Positions 10,183 to 23,755 of a stretch of 64,000 nucleotides of DNA are shown piece after piece. The notes under the pieces are model-generated. The model was not told where the DNA came from and did no database searches. It was given only the letters and a program-made list of their open reading frames with translations. A program made the translations under genes and the position numbers. Source of the stretch: Batrachochytrium dendrobatidis JAM81 (Eukaryota > Chytridiomycota > Chytridiomycetes > Rhizophydiales); NCBI RefSeq assembly GCF_000203795.2, contig NW_006281109.1, positions 382,001-446,000 of the forward strand. The letters are read 5' to 3'. Numbering within the stretch: the first letter of the stretch is position 1; every line of letters begins with the position of its first letter.

Positions 10183-13082
10183 TTAAAAGTAGCTACTGGG
10201 TGTAGTGTGGGATGCAGTCAATGGCTTTCCTCCGCCTTGTCGAGTGTCCAGTGACGTGAAAGCATTTGCTGCTCCGCTGTTGAAAGAAGTAGTAGCAATT
10301 TTAGATACAGTTGTAGGATTGTTCTGAGAAAGTAATTTCCCAGCACCAACGCTTGTAGAAGCACCTGCAGAGGTGCGCTGAGTGTAGGAAGTTTGCAACG
10401 ATGTTCTACCAATAGCTGTACTATTGGTGTTTGCGGAATATCCTGGAATGTGACCAACAGGCGAGGGCGATGTTGTAGTTCGGGCTGCTGGCTGATACGC
10501 TGTAAACTGTGACGGAATTTGTGATTGAGTTTGGTGCTGGTAAGTTTGGCCAACTGGAGAAACAGTGCGATGATCTTGTGGAAGATAACGACTGCGATAC
10601 GTAGCAGTGGGCGATCGGAGCTAGAGATCAAACAATAATGGTTAATTGCTTTGCACTCAACATTTTCCGGTAGCCCAAAAGTACTCGAATAGCTTGATCG
10701 ACTCATTGAAGACTGTCAAATGATAGTATTACCTTTGCGTTGTCCGCTGCCGTCGCATTAGTGTATTTGTCAAAATCAACACCAGTAGCCATACCTCCAT
10801 TGGCAAGCGTTGTTGTCAATGGACGATTAAGCGCATCATCATTTAATTGTTTGTGAAGCCATTCAATTACTAATAAAATAATCCCATAATTGGCATTATT
10901 AAAAACAAATCAATACATTTGGTCTCAAACAAACCTACAAAACAATATCCCACTGCTTACCATGATTGTTGTCTACAATGATTGCTTTACCCTCTTCTAT
11001 CTTTTTGGTCAAGTCTTCGATCTTTTCGCGAAGAGTACTAGTCTCCTCATTTTTCTTGGACAGCATTTCTTTTGTCGACGCAATTTCTTTTTGAAACGAC
11101 TCAATTGTATTGCCACGTTCAGTTACAAGTTGTTCTTGTTGAAGGGTAACAACATTTTTGAGCTTTAGCTTTGTTTTGGTCGCTTTCAGCTCGGTTTGAA
11201 GCTTACGAATAATCTCATTTCCCTGTAGTGACACAAACCATAGGGAAGCATATTTAAGTACTAGTACATTGACAACTATGCTAGCTATTTGCTATAGATC
11301 AACTGTGCCAATTACCTTGGTAATTTCGTCGCGAGATTTTTTCATTCCTTCTTCGAAGCGAACATTTTGAGTCTTGTATACATCTAAAGACTCTTCCAAT
11401 TTTGCCTAAATAAATGCAACAGTTATGACCAACCATTAGATTGCAAGAATTGTGTAGGTCGCATCAAAGCCAGACCAGCCCACCTTTTGGTCATGCAGTA
11501 GACTCAACTGGTCTTGCTGTTTTCGATTGATGTCGTCAGTATCTCTTTTTTTATGCTCAAGATTTTCAATGCGTTCGTTTGCTGCTTTTAATGCTCCGTC
11601 TAGATCAGCACAACGATTCAGAGATTGTTGAAGCGAAGCAGATACACGATCTAGTTCTTGACTAATGGATTTGTTCTCGTAAGCAAGAGTGTTGTTGTCC
11701 TTGTTTGCTGTCAAAAGCGTGGACTCGAGGGATTGAGTATGTTTTAACAAATCTGAATGTGCTGTGGTGGACAAAGCCAATTTTTGGGATATAGACGACA
11801 GCTTTAAAATTATTAGATTGACAGATATTGAATAGTGATTATAAGATATGCGTGTCTAGACTACAATAAACCAACCTCAAACTCATGTTTCCGCTCCAAG
11901 TCTCTTCGCTCATTTTCATTCTGAATTCGAATAGATTCTCTTTCACGAGCGCTTTGCTCTCGCTCCTTGGACATGTCTGCTGAGTGTTCTAGTTTAAGCT
12001 GACTACTTAAATTTGAATGAGATATTTTAATCTGGTCTAGTTCATTGGTTAAACGCAAAATAGTAGCTTGAGCTTCATGAACTCTCATGGTAAGTGTATC
12101 GTCGGTATCAGAAAGTTTGTTTCGCAGTGCTATATTTTCAGCCTGTTTGAATCATGCATATTCAGGTTCAGTCAAAGCAAATTTGATTGTATCAAAATGG
12201 ATGATTGAATTCAGTAATACATACTTTAAACTCGGTAACTAAACTAGCCAGATACTGCTTAATGGCAGTATCTGTTCCGGGAATAAATTGAAGGGAAAGG
12301 TGATTAATATGCTTGAACGAGTTTGTTTCAACCACATTAAAGGTGGCAAATTTAGCATTCGAGTCTGCGACAAGATGGGCTAAAAATCTAATAAAATCCC
12401 AAAACATGCGAATCAAGACAAATATTACAGCTGGTTAGTTTTGAATAGGATTGATATAGACTGTGACAGCAATTGTTTCATACTTTGGATGCTCATCCAG
12501 TGCTCCTGCAATACACTCTTCCAAAAGCTCAATGAATTTGATGGGAAATTGAGAGAAATCAACCAGTAGGTTTTGCTGTGTTCGTAAACTATGAAAATCA
12601 TCTTCAGCAATATCCAGATGATAAAGAAAATAAGGATCTGTTTCGTCTGTCAACTGCACTTCAAGGGTCTGATAGATTAAAGAGTTGTAGAATCAGCATA
12701 GTAATTAATACCAGGTTTTCAAACAAACACGACCAGAATATCAACAGATGTCCGATATAGTGAATTAGCTGCTGAATACCTTGAAACGACCACCAGCCTT
12801 TGCAGCCATGGAAACATTGATGGTAATACCAGAATGTTTCTTTTCTTGAAAATGGGAACCATCGCTGACAGTATTAGCCAAAGGCGATGCAGTGCTAGTG
12901 TGAATTTGCAGACCAGAAAGTCCGCCAATATGTGAGGGCAAGTTGGATGGAAATGGAGTTGCAGGCGATGGTTGGCCATTAATAGATGAATTTTGAGCTG
13001 GATAAGATGCAGACAATCCCAAAGCAGCCTTGAGAGTAACGGGAACCTTTTTACAAAAAAGAGTGTCCTGTGTCCTGTCCAT
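10183..13082 (-). CDS. SAS6: SAS-6 centriole cartwheel protein
   Basis: Structural protein of the nine-fold centriolar cartwheel, needed for basal bodies. The start is an ATG at 13082 (MDRTQDTLFCKKVPVTLKA). The first join (RFK|TLEVQLTDE) leads to DPYFLYHLDIAEDDFHSLRT and LLVDFSQFPIKFIELL, the SAS-6 head fold. The exon at about 12220-12370 has VVETNSFKHINHLSLQF, which keeps the Phe used in head-head oligomerisation (human F131). A long coiled coil follows through exons at 11861-12088, 11436-11780 and 10935-11234. The C-terminus is a low-complexity Ser/Thr/Gln/Gly tail ending HTTPSSYF. An insertion of roughly 60 low-complexity residues lies between the first and later strands of the head domain (about 12830-13025). 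Its presence matches a flagellated, centriole-bearing fungus. It is divergent from VPS54 (391-bp spacer). Confidence 0.92.
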
Positions 13083-13473
13083 TGTACTAGTGGTTGTTCA
13101 AATGGATTGATGAAATGATTAACAAGAAAACTTGCAAATCAAGATTTAATGTGATGATCAAAATCTGTTTTTGGTTAATATTCTCTACCAAAAACTACTG
13201 TTGGACAGTTCAGAGATTGTTGTCAGCAAGACTTGCGTTTTAAATATTCGATACGTTTTAATTAAAGAGAACAATTAGGAATCCAGTTACAGTGTCAAAC
13301 ACAGCATTTGTCATCCATTTCAAAGGCTGGAACAAGTCGAAAATTCACCAGTTCGAGTATTCGTTTAACATTCCATTTGACGTGAAATAGTTATAATTAA
13401 CAGTTATTCGAGATATCAATTCAGCCGAGTTTCAATACTTTCAACCGGCTGTTGATTTTCTTGTACTATTTGA

Positions 13474-16400
13474 ATGACTTTTAATCCATCATTCAGACCC
13501 ACTCCACAAATATCTTTGGTGTCTAATAGCAATACAATTCAAGATACAGTCATGACCACTGCTGCTTCTGACACTGCTCAACTCAGGAAATTCGCTGCTG
13601 TCGAAAACCCTTTTGAAGAAGTCTTGAATTCAGAGCATCCTTGGTCTATCATGGATATTGGCTGCAATGCTATCTCTGTAAGCCTACTAGCTGGCTTCTT
13701 ACTATATCATCTACAACTGTATTGTCCTAGACATTTGTATTCATGCCAAACTATTTTAATCAACGTTGGTATCAATTTCTTATACGACTAATAAACTTTA
13801 GGGAATTGCCAATGATTTATCCTCTCAAGAACGTTCTTTCTTATCAGGTTCCAAGGGCTTGAAAGGCATGGATACGCTGCCAGTGATTCCATCTACTCCT
13901 ATTCGCAAGATCCGACTTTCAGAATTCGACCCATATCTACGCACGCTAGTCGATGTTATTGACAAGCACCAACTAAACCGCGCTTTGGGCATGGCTGCTA
14001 CTCAAGGCATCCCGCAGCTGGGGTCCAGTACAAATTCCCTCGATTTGACATGTGCCGGATATCCCGAGTTTCAAGATCTTACCTCCAAAGTAGTAGGAGC
14101 AACAGCCACTGCATCAAGCGGCATTACCAAAATGCAACGAACACGAATGCTCTCTGTAAACGTTCCTTCATTATCTACCATTCCAACTATTTTTATGGAC
14201 AAAGATTTCGATTTGACCAATCCGCATACATTCAACGCTGCTTCTGAATACATGAACGTTGTGGGTTCAAATGCATCTGATGAAAATGTAGCAAATCGGC
14301 AGTTACAGGATAAACTCACCCATCATCTGGATACGGTAGAGGTGCATCTACTCAAGGAAATCTCGCGCCGATCCTCTTCATTTTTTTCTGCATTATCCAA
14401 TTTACAAAGTCTCCATAACGAGACGGAGGAGTGTGTTGGTAAAATTCAGGATCTGAGGAAAAAACTTGCTAGTGTATCTGCCCGAACTGCCGAAAATGGG
14501 TTAGAAGTGGTACGACTGAAACACCGACGTGGAAATGTTGGTATGTTGTATGGAGCCGTCAAGCTATTGGTAGATATCAAGCATTCACAGCCAACAATTC
14601 AAGCTCTTCTTGGTCAAGCAGATTATGTTGGTGTGTTGGATCTTATTGAAAGCACAAGCTATATTTTAAAAGGACTCGATTCAACCAATGCATCTGGCCA
14701 TAATGCATATCACAGTTCATCTCCAATCAAAGCTGATTCTCCAAGCAATGTAACAGGAAATGAGCTACTTGCACTTTCAGAAGGAGTTACTCTAACACGT
14801 TGTCACTCCATCATTCCCAAAAATCTAGACCTGCGCGGTGTTTGCTCTTTGGTTCATTTGAGTGGAAAACTGTCTGAACTAGCTCGTACAATCTCAGTTG
14901 TAATGGAAAATGAGTTTATTGAATTACTGCGAGTTGATATCCAAGATAAAGTCACTCAAATGATTTCAGATTCCATGTCATTAATTTCTACTCCAACTGC
15001 TACTGCAGGATTTCCTGTGCGCATGTCATCTACTTCTCATCGAATTTCGGGAAAATCTGCAAAACAGAAACTTCCCATTTCAACTTCTGTTTCAACACCA
15101 TCCAATGCCACTTCGATCTCTGTGACTGCTCCAGTTTCGGATACTCTTCCGCCTATCAATATCTCTCTCAAAACTTGCATTAAAAATATTGTAGATGGAA
15201 AATGCACGTTTTCACCTGTTCAAACTCCAAACACTGCCATTACTACACTAGGACCCGAAGTACGACACGGAGAAGAAAGGCTGTTGGTTAAGCTTACTCC
15301 TATGATTTTAGGTCTACTACGAATGGATAGGCTTGGTACTGCACTGCACGCATATTGTGAAAATACAATCAAGCAAGTAAAGGCTTTAGTAAAGCAGCAT
15401 TATCCTGTACCTCAATCAATCGAGTCAAAAACACTCTCTACCACAGAAAACGCAGTTGAAGCGGCAGCCATTCGAAAAAAAGAAGAACAAGCTGCTCTTT
15501 CAACCCAACTTCGATCCATGACATTTGAAAAATTCTACGCCATGCTGATCCGGGTATATGTCACCTCGTTGAACATTATCCAACGTGTATCGACTGTGCA
15601 TCAAACAATACTCACCATTCTTCAAAATGCACAACATCGTGGAGTTGAAATTGGATCAAATAGCGTTCAGAATATGGCCGTTGCATCTACTGTTAATGCT
15701 GCACCTACACCTGCTCATGAGACTAAATCTACACCTAAACGTATGCTGTATGATGATGATGATGATTTTGGGTCTTCAGCCAACTTACTGGATACTCTTC
15801 ATGATCCACTTGTGCGTACCAAAACCAAGGATGAATCAGTTTCTCAATCAATCACTGGATCTGATACAGTATTTGATGGTAGCATATCCACCTATGGCCA
15901 AATGTCAAATGAGTCGTTGGATGTTCTTTCCACCATATCTGATCTCATTCATGCTCGATGTGCCAAATTAATTGGGGTACGCTCTGAACAAAATGCCCAG
16001 CTCAATGCAGCAGATTTTTATCGCATATTTGGTGCTACATGGGAATTCATTACTTCAAGTGAAATCATTTGTGGACGCATTTGTTTTGGCCTTAAAAGTG
16101 TTATTCTTACTCATGCCAAAGCATTCATCTCGCACTTTCACGACGAAAAATCCAAGCAAATTGCCGTGTTGGTGGAGAATGAACAATGGGTTCACGCAGA
16201 TATTCCTATTGACTTTCAGCACATCACGGAAGCGCTGCAGCTTGATCCAAAACTAATTGGTGACGAGTCTGAAAATAAGGAGTCATACTCTAGCATAAGC
16301 GAAGATTTCGATGTAGAAGAAGATGTCTTGTCAAGACATAGTGAAGATGACAATAGCACGACTGAAGAGATGGATCTAACTTCTTTTGCATTTATGAAAG

Positions 16401-17932
16401 CAAATGCTGCCGAAATAAAATCAGAAAAAATTGCAAAGCAGCAGGAAAATGCACCAAAGACTCTTAGATATCTAGCAGTGGATGGCGAAAAATACTATGT
16501 AGTTGGATCTGTACTACTGTTTCTAAAGACTCTGACAGATTATATCAACTGTGCAGAAAGTCTTCCTGTTTTGACAACTGATGTGCTGAATCGGATTCTC
16601 GAGCTTTTAAAGGTACACATTTACAAATGTAAAAATACTAGTCTGATTTTTAATATTTATCATGTAACTTTGTCGATTATTTTGAGTGTATAGCTATTCA
16701 ACTCACGTGTGTGCCAAGTCATTTTGGGAGCTGGTGCAATGCAATCTGCTGGACTAAAGAGCATCACTGCTAGGCATATTGGTATGCTTTTTAAATTTTT
16801 GGTTAAAAAAGTTGCGAGTTGTTCTATTCAATACACTGATAAACGTTTATTCTAAACCAAAGCTCTTGCTGCTCAAAGTATTGGCGTTATCATTGCGATT
16901 ATCCCATATATTCGCAAAGGTATTTCACGGCTTTTGTCGCCCAAACAGCAAGTATTGTTGAGCGACTTTGATAGGATTTTGCGTGTAAGTATAGATATTC
17001 AAGTTTTTATTTTATATATAACGCCGATCCATGAGTTTTGGGAAATGTCTAATTAAACTTTGGATGCCAATGCCAATAATAGGATTTTAGAGAGCATCAA
17101 AACGAGCTGTATGCCAAGTTAATTTCCATCATGAATGACCGACTTGCGCTCCACGCATCGAAACTAGGAGTATGAATATCAATAGACCATGTATGATATT
17201 TTGCATTTTACTCGAACAGCTATTAAAATATTTGTCTTGTCATGTAATTTAGGCTATTTCATGGGACAATCCTGACTCTAAAGAGATTTCAGCTGAAGAA
17301 ACCGTGACTGTACATATGGCTGTTCTTATCAAGGAAACAACCACTCTACATAAAGTGTTGTCAAAATACCTACCTGCCGATGCACTCAAGGTATATTCAC
17401 CAGTCAATTATGGATCCAATCTATATAATATCATATACTTACACACCCAACCATCTATTCAAACTATGCATTATGTAAAAAGAATATCATGGGTGAAATT
17501 TTTCGAAATTATGTTCAACGTCTTGACATGGAATTTCGTAAAATTGATTTGTTTTCCAGTTCGGGAAAAAACAGACTGCTTATGGATGTGCAATATTTTA
17601 TTGGACAACTTTCTGCATTGGATGGAATTGATGGACCAGGCAGCCATCTAGAGGTATGTGTCAACAATATCAAAATCAAAGAGAAGCGATCTGCAGCAGT
17701 ATTAAATTCTGGTCGTGGTGGAGCTGGACTCAATACCCTGGCGATTCCGTCACCTTTTAATGGAAGTACTGGTGGAACGTCGCCATTAAAGAGTCCATCT
17801 TTAGCGCGATCAGCTACCTCGACAACCTCTACAGCATCAAATGTGTCATCTACTTCCACACAACAGCGTCCGACTAGCCAGTTTGCATATAATTTTGGCA
17901 AAATGTTACGAAGTCAAAATGAAGGACAATAA
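13474..17932 (+). CDS. VPS54: VPS54, GARP tethering-complex subunit
   Basis: Subunit of the Golgi-associated retrograde protein complex, which tethers endosome-derived vesicles at the trans-Golgi. The first exon (from MTFNPSFRPTPQ at 13474) joins across an intron at about 13679-13800 to GIANDLSSQERSF. The main exon (to about 16612) holds an N-terminal coiled-coil tether region and a Ser/Thr-rich linker. The VPS54 core contains TFEKFYAMLIRVYVTSLNII, then a DDDDDFG acidic patch, and finally FGLKSVILTHAKAFISHFHD followed by VENEQWVHADIPIDFQ, the family signature. Small exons from 16693 onward encode the C-terminal helical domain (FNSRVCQVILGAGAMQSAGL; MGEIFRNYVQRLDMEF). The Ser/Gly-rich tail ends MLRSQNEGQ at 17932. 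The total of roughly 1,200 residues is normal to slightly long for the family. Confidence 0.9.
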
Positions 17933-18256
17933 TAAAGCGTGGTTGTTACGTCATGTCCTGTTTTAATCAGTAGATGAATCCATGAATTTTATACCGACTC
18001 ATCAATATTTTGGTTCTCACCCAAGACTGTGTTTATAATATTGAAAATAAAACAGACTCGAGTTTATTATATAAATAATCTTTATTATCATGAGCTAATA
18101 AGATAGTTTTGGTGGGTAAACTTTCAAAATGAATAGATTGCATATTTTAATTCATAAAAATATCAATTGAACAGGTCTGTCTGTTTGATTCAATCCAGTA
18201 TACTATGTTCAACAAATATGACTTTGTCTTTAGCCTATAAATATTCAAGGTACTTG
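17933..18256. other. Convergent 3' spacer, AT-rich
   Basis: This spacer lies between the VPS54 stop and the stop of the orphan membrane protein. It holds several AATAAA-like motifs (for example aataaagcg at 17931 and aataatctt near 18073) that could serve poly(A) sites. I see no gene in it. Confidence 0.5.
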
Positions 18257-19084
18257 TTAGAGCGACGTTCTTCGGCCAGGTTGCTCAGCAACACTATGCC
18301 TTTGAGGCGTATGATCACCTAAAAGCAAATGTTCATCACTTGTCGTGGCCAGATTATCTGCAGCCAGTACTACCAACGGAAATAGCAACAGCCAAATTTG
18401 GCAAAATTCTGTAAATAGTAACGATACCAGGAACCCAAAAAGGTTGGACGACGGTGGGGCCGCAACTATGATCAAAACCAGCGACATGCAGAGGAGTAGT
18501 GGAATCAGCTGGAGAAATTTTACCAATAGTCTGGTTTGATTCACGATACGCGAGGTTGAGACTGAATCTCTCGGTGCATGGTTCAAGGTATAGATGATAG
18601 GAAGGGCCATGATGAGGTTAAGAATACAATAAGGGCCTACAAGAAGAGCATTAATAATGGCCGTGAATACAGAGCTGAAGTTTTGGACGCATTTGCCTGG
18701 GAGATAGGGGGTTGCTAACCCTTGGTAATTCAGTAACACCACGGAAGCTACTCCAGACATCACAGATAGATACGTGGCAATGTGAAAGTATATTCTGTCT
18801 TTAATGACCCCTTTGACTCGAATGTAAAGGGCAAACAGTACTGTCAGACGCAAGATAGACAGGCAAGCAAATGAGCCATCATGTGCGGAAAAACAGTTGA
18901 TGGTGGGAACACCTTCTACACGCATGACGATGAGAGCTCGTTGAGTTAGAAATGCACCAGTAGCAATAACAATAATTAGTCCTTGAGTTAGAGTTTTTGC
19001 GTTGGAGAGCCCCACACCAGCGCCGTAGATAACTATTGACGAAAATATGGCAGATACGGCTGCAAAACTTGCAATGAATGCCAT
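18257..19084 (-). CDS. Orphan membrane protein with about seven helices
   Basis: A 275-residue uninterrupted frame begins MAFIASFAAVSAIFSSIVIY. I count about seven hydrophobic segments (residues about 4-25, 32-52, 73-92, 100-121, 135-160, 187-208, 217-240). They are followed by a short polar C-terminal tail ending PGRRTSL. The layout resembles a seven-helix receptor or transporter-like protein, but I see no rhodopsin, GPCR or transporter motif and do not recognise the family. The start is chosen because the hydrophobic first helix begins directly there. A MITE-like copy sits 137 bp upstream of the ATG. Unlike most neighbours it has no intron. Membrane location is inference from hydropathy. 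Confidence 0.6.
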   Translation of the reverse strand: MAFIASFAAVSAIFSSIVIYGAGVGLSNAKTLTQGLIIVIATGAFLTQRALIVMRVEGVPTINCFSAHDGSFACLSILRLTVLFALYIRVKGVIKDRIYFHIATYLSVMSGVASVVLLNYQGLATPYLPGKCVQNFSSVFTAIINALLVGPYCILNLIMALPIIYTLNHAPRDSVSTSRIVNQTRLLVKFLQLIPLLLCMSLVLIIVAAPPSSNLFGFLVSLLFTEFCQIWLLLFPLVVLAADNLATTSDEHLLLGDHTPQRHSVAEQPGRRTSL

Positions 19085-19220
19085 AGTAATGCGTGTTTTG
19101 ATGATGTATTTTGATATGGGAGCTCAAAATCAAGAAAAAACTAATTAATACATCGAATCTGATGTGCATCTTAGTAGACTAACGTCCAGCACAACCAGGA
19201 TACGCGGATACTACCAATTT

Positions 19221-19700
19221 ATGGTTGTATTCACGTAAAATGAACCACTTGTATCTTACCTTGTATCACTTCTATCCTGCTTCAGAATAAACAATAGTTG
19301 AATGTTTGTCGAGTTTCTACTACAAATTGACTACTTTTTCAATTGATATTCTCAATTTTTTTAAAATATAACATCCATCAAACTATAGTTTTGAATTGCC
19401 CTTTTTCTATTTTTGGCATAACCATACATTGCACGATTACCAGATTCATCCATTGCAATTCAGATATTGGTTCAACCGCTGTCGACTCTGTAAACCCATG
19501 TTTTCTGCATCCAATATCTCTCAGATACGTTTGCGCTCTAGTTCAATATTTTAAAGTTTGCAAGAATGAAAAGACCAGCAAACTTCAATGAGTTCAAAGC
19601 ACATGGTGTTGTTCAGTCAATTTAGTGCGAATTAGTATACCACGACTGTCTTATACTTGGCATTCCTATTTAGCGTTCTATTTTACGTGAATAGGGTTGT
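19221..19700 (+). mobile_element. MITE-like element, copy 1
   Basis: The left end ggttgtattcacgtaaaatg (about 19223) and the right end ctattttacgtgaatag (about 19678) are imperfect inverted repeats. The interior shares tracts with copy 3, including catcaaactatagttttgaa, the accatacattgc segment and an actctgtaaac segment. It is about 480 bp and has no coding frame of note. It lies between the orphan membrane protein and RPT1. Confidence 0.65.
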
Positions 19701-20319
19701 AATTCAATTAATTCGATATGTGAAGCCAATCATTCGACTAAACAATAAGACTAGTGACAAAGCGTATAATTCAAAATATTACTTGGTGTGGCAATATACA
19801 ACTCTTGCTTCAAATTCCTGGACGCTCCTATATCAAACATGGCAATTATTGTTGTATGTGCTGCAACCATTTGAATCTCGAGTTTTTAGTTTTGTCGCAG
19901 GTACATCAAATACAGTCATTAACACAAATCGTATTATATGCTGCAACTTTCAGATATTTATATCTTGCTGGCGCATTCCCTGCAATTTTGACATTGGCAG
20001 GATCGTTGGAATAAACAGCGACCAATTCCTTCATCTCGCTCAAATACGACTCCATTTGACACTGGCTCGATCATACCAAAATACAAGTAACGCTTGAACC
20101 ACATACACGTAGATACCATATGATGTGCAAACCCATAGATGCTTATAATCGTAATCAAATTTGTTTCAGCATAGTACAGACCACCGTACACACTTGGCAA
20201 TACATGTGAATTAAAATGCACACGATCAAACACCTGAATAGGCAAAATAAAAGATATAGGAGGTTTTATTCCAGGTTTAGACGCATCATCACAAGAATCA
20301 GGTAATCCAACAACAAACA

Positions 20320-22682
<2,363 letters not shown>

Positions 22683-22854
22683 ATTTCAGAGTAGATAATA
22701 GTTGTAATGGACAAGGAAAGAATTCCAAGATAAGCGTGTCTGATAGCAAGCTGGATTCTGATAAAGTTCAACAAGCGGGATTTTAACGAGATTTTTAAAG
22801 GATTTTAATGAGATTTTTATACTTGATTCAAGCTGTTTGTTAAAATTAGTTCAA

Positions 22855-23456
22855 ATGACTGAAACTGTCACTCCTGCTAATCCAACCATTTCTGCTAATT
22901 CTGTCACTCCTGCTAATTCTGTCACTCCTGCTATTCCAACCACTCCTGCTAATCCAACCACTCCTGTTACAGATGCTACCAATGTAATACTATTTAATCT
23001 CACAACTCTAGTATAATAAACTCTAACTCTACTTGTATCTAGGCCGCATCTGAACTACTAGCTGAAGCAGATAAAGACCTCTTGGAACTTCAACAAAAGA
23101 AAAAACTACTGGACAAAAGTCTGGCAAGTAGCTGTACCAACCTATTCCTTCCATATCACTCCATTCATCTAACCTATATGTATAGGCTACAATTGAACAA
23201 AGTATATATGCATTGGAAGGATCTTATTTGGAGGATTCCCAGTATGGAAACATCATCCGTGGATTCGATGGATATTTGACCAGCAGGCCAGATCGTCGTA
23301 AATCTAGACACACTGACAGTGATCGCTTGTTCTCTCAGTCATCTGCAACATTCCGCAAGGTACCCTTCAAAAGTTGGTCTTCTTTATGGTCGGTTGACTA
23401 TCAGTCTCTAACTTACTTTACTGTTTGGTGTTGTAGCAGAGTAGCGATATTTAAGC
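22855..23456 (+). CDS. EAF6: EAF6/MEAF6-type subunit of NuA4 acetyltransferase
   Basis: Small shared subunit of MYST histone acetyltransferase complexes. The start at 22855 gives a Thr/Pro/Ala repeat leader ([13 protein letters not shown] and onward) that is not part of the family core. An intron then leads to [20 protein letters not shown] and KLLDKSL. Joined to the next exon this reads [20 protein letters not shown], then [20 protein letters not shown], the conserved EAF6 signature. The only phase-compatible donor I could find for this join is GCAAGT at 23124, a GC-AG intron ending ...TATAG at 23185. The last intron (from GTACCC at about 23359) leads to a tiny terminal exon, QSSDI-stop, ending at 23456. 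The length of about 120 residues is normal for the family. Confidence 0.88.
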
Positions 23457-23755
23457 TTTGATTCCAATTTAGCAAGCATGAAATGCTCTCTTATAAATCT
23501 CGACCATTTCTTTCTCTCCACATAGGCATGTAATGATTTTTTATTTCAAACAAAAATAGAAAAAGCACAAAAATATATAGCCGCAATACCAGGTCATTTT
23601 TGGATAAGAGGCTGGTAGAAGTGAGGTGACATACAGTTGGGTAGAAGGTGGGTAGATCAACCACAACTCCATCTGGCTTGTACATAGTAATCTACTCCCA
23701 GTTTCGCAATGTTATAGAGTACCACGTGGTTTTTTCCATTAGAGGCAACAAAGCT

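Noticed and set aside
12240..12275. agatactgc...gcagtatct inverted repeat
   Set aside because: It lies within the conserved SAS-6 coding exon (IPGTDTAIKQYLA), so it is explained by coding sequence.
22860..22975. TPAN-like repeats in the EAF6 leader as a possible microsatellite-derived artefact
   Set aside because: The frame is open from the ATG, is followed by a good GT-AG intron and leads in frame to the conserved EAF6 core, so it is accepted as the N-terminal leader.
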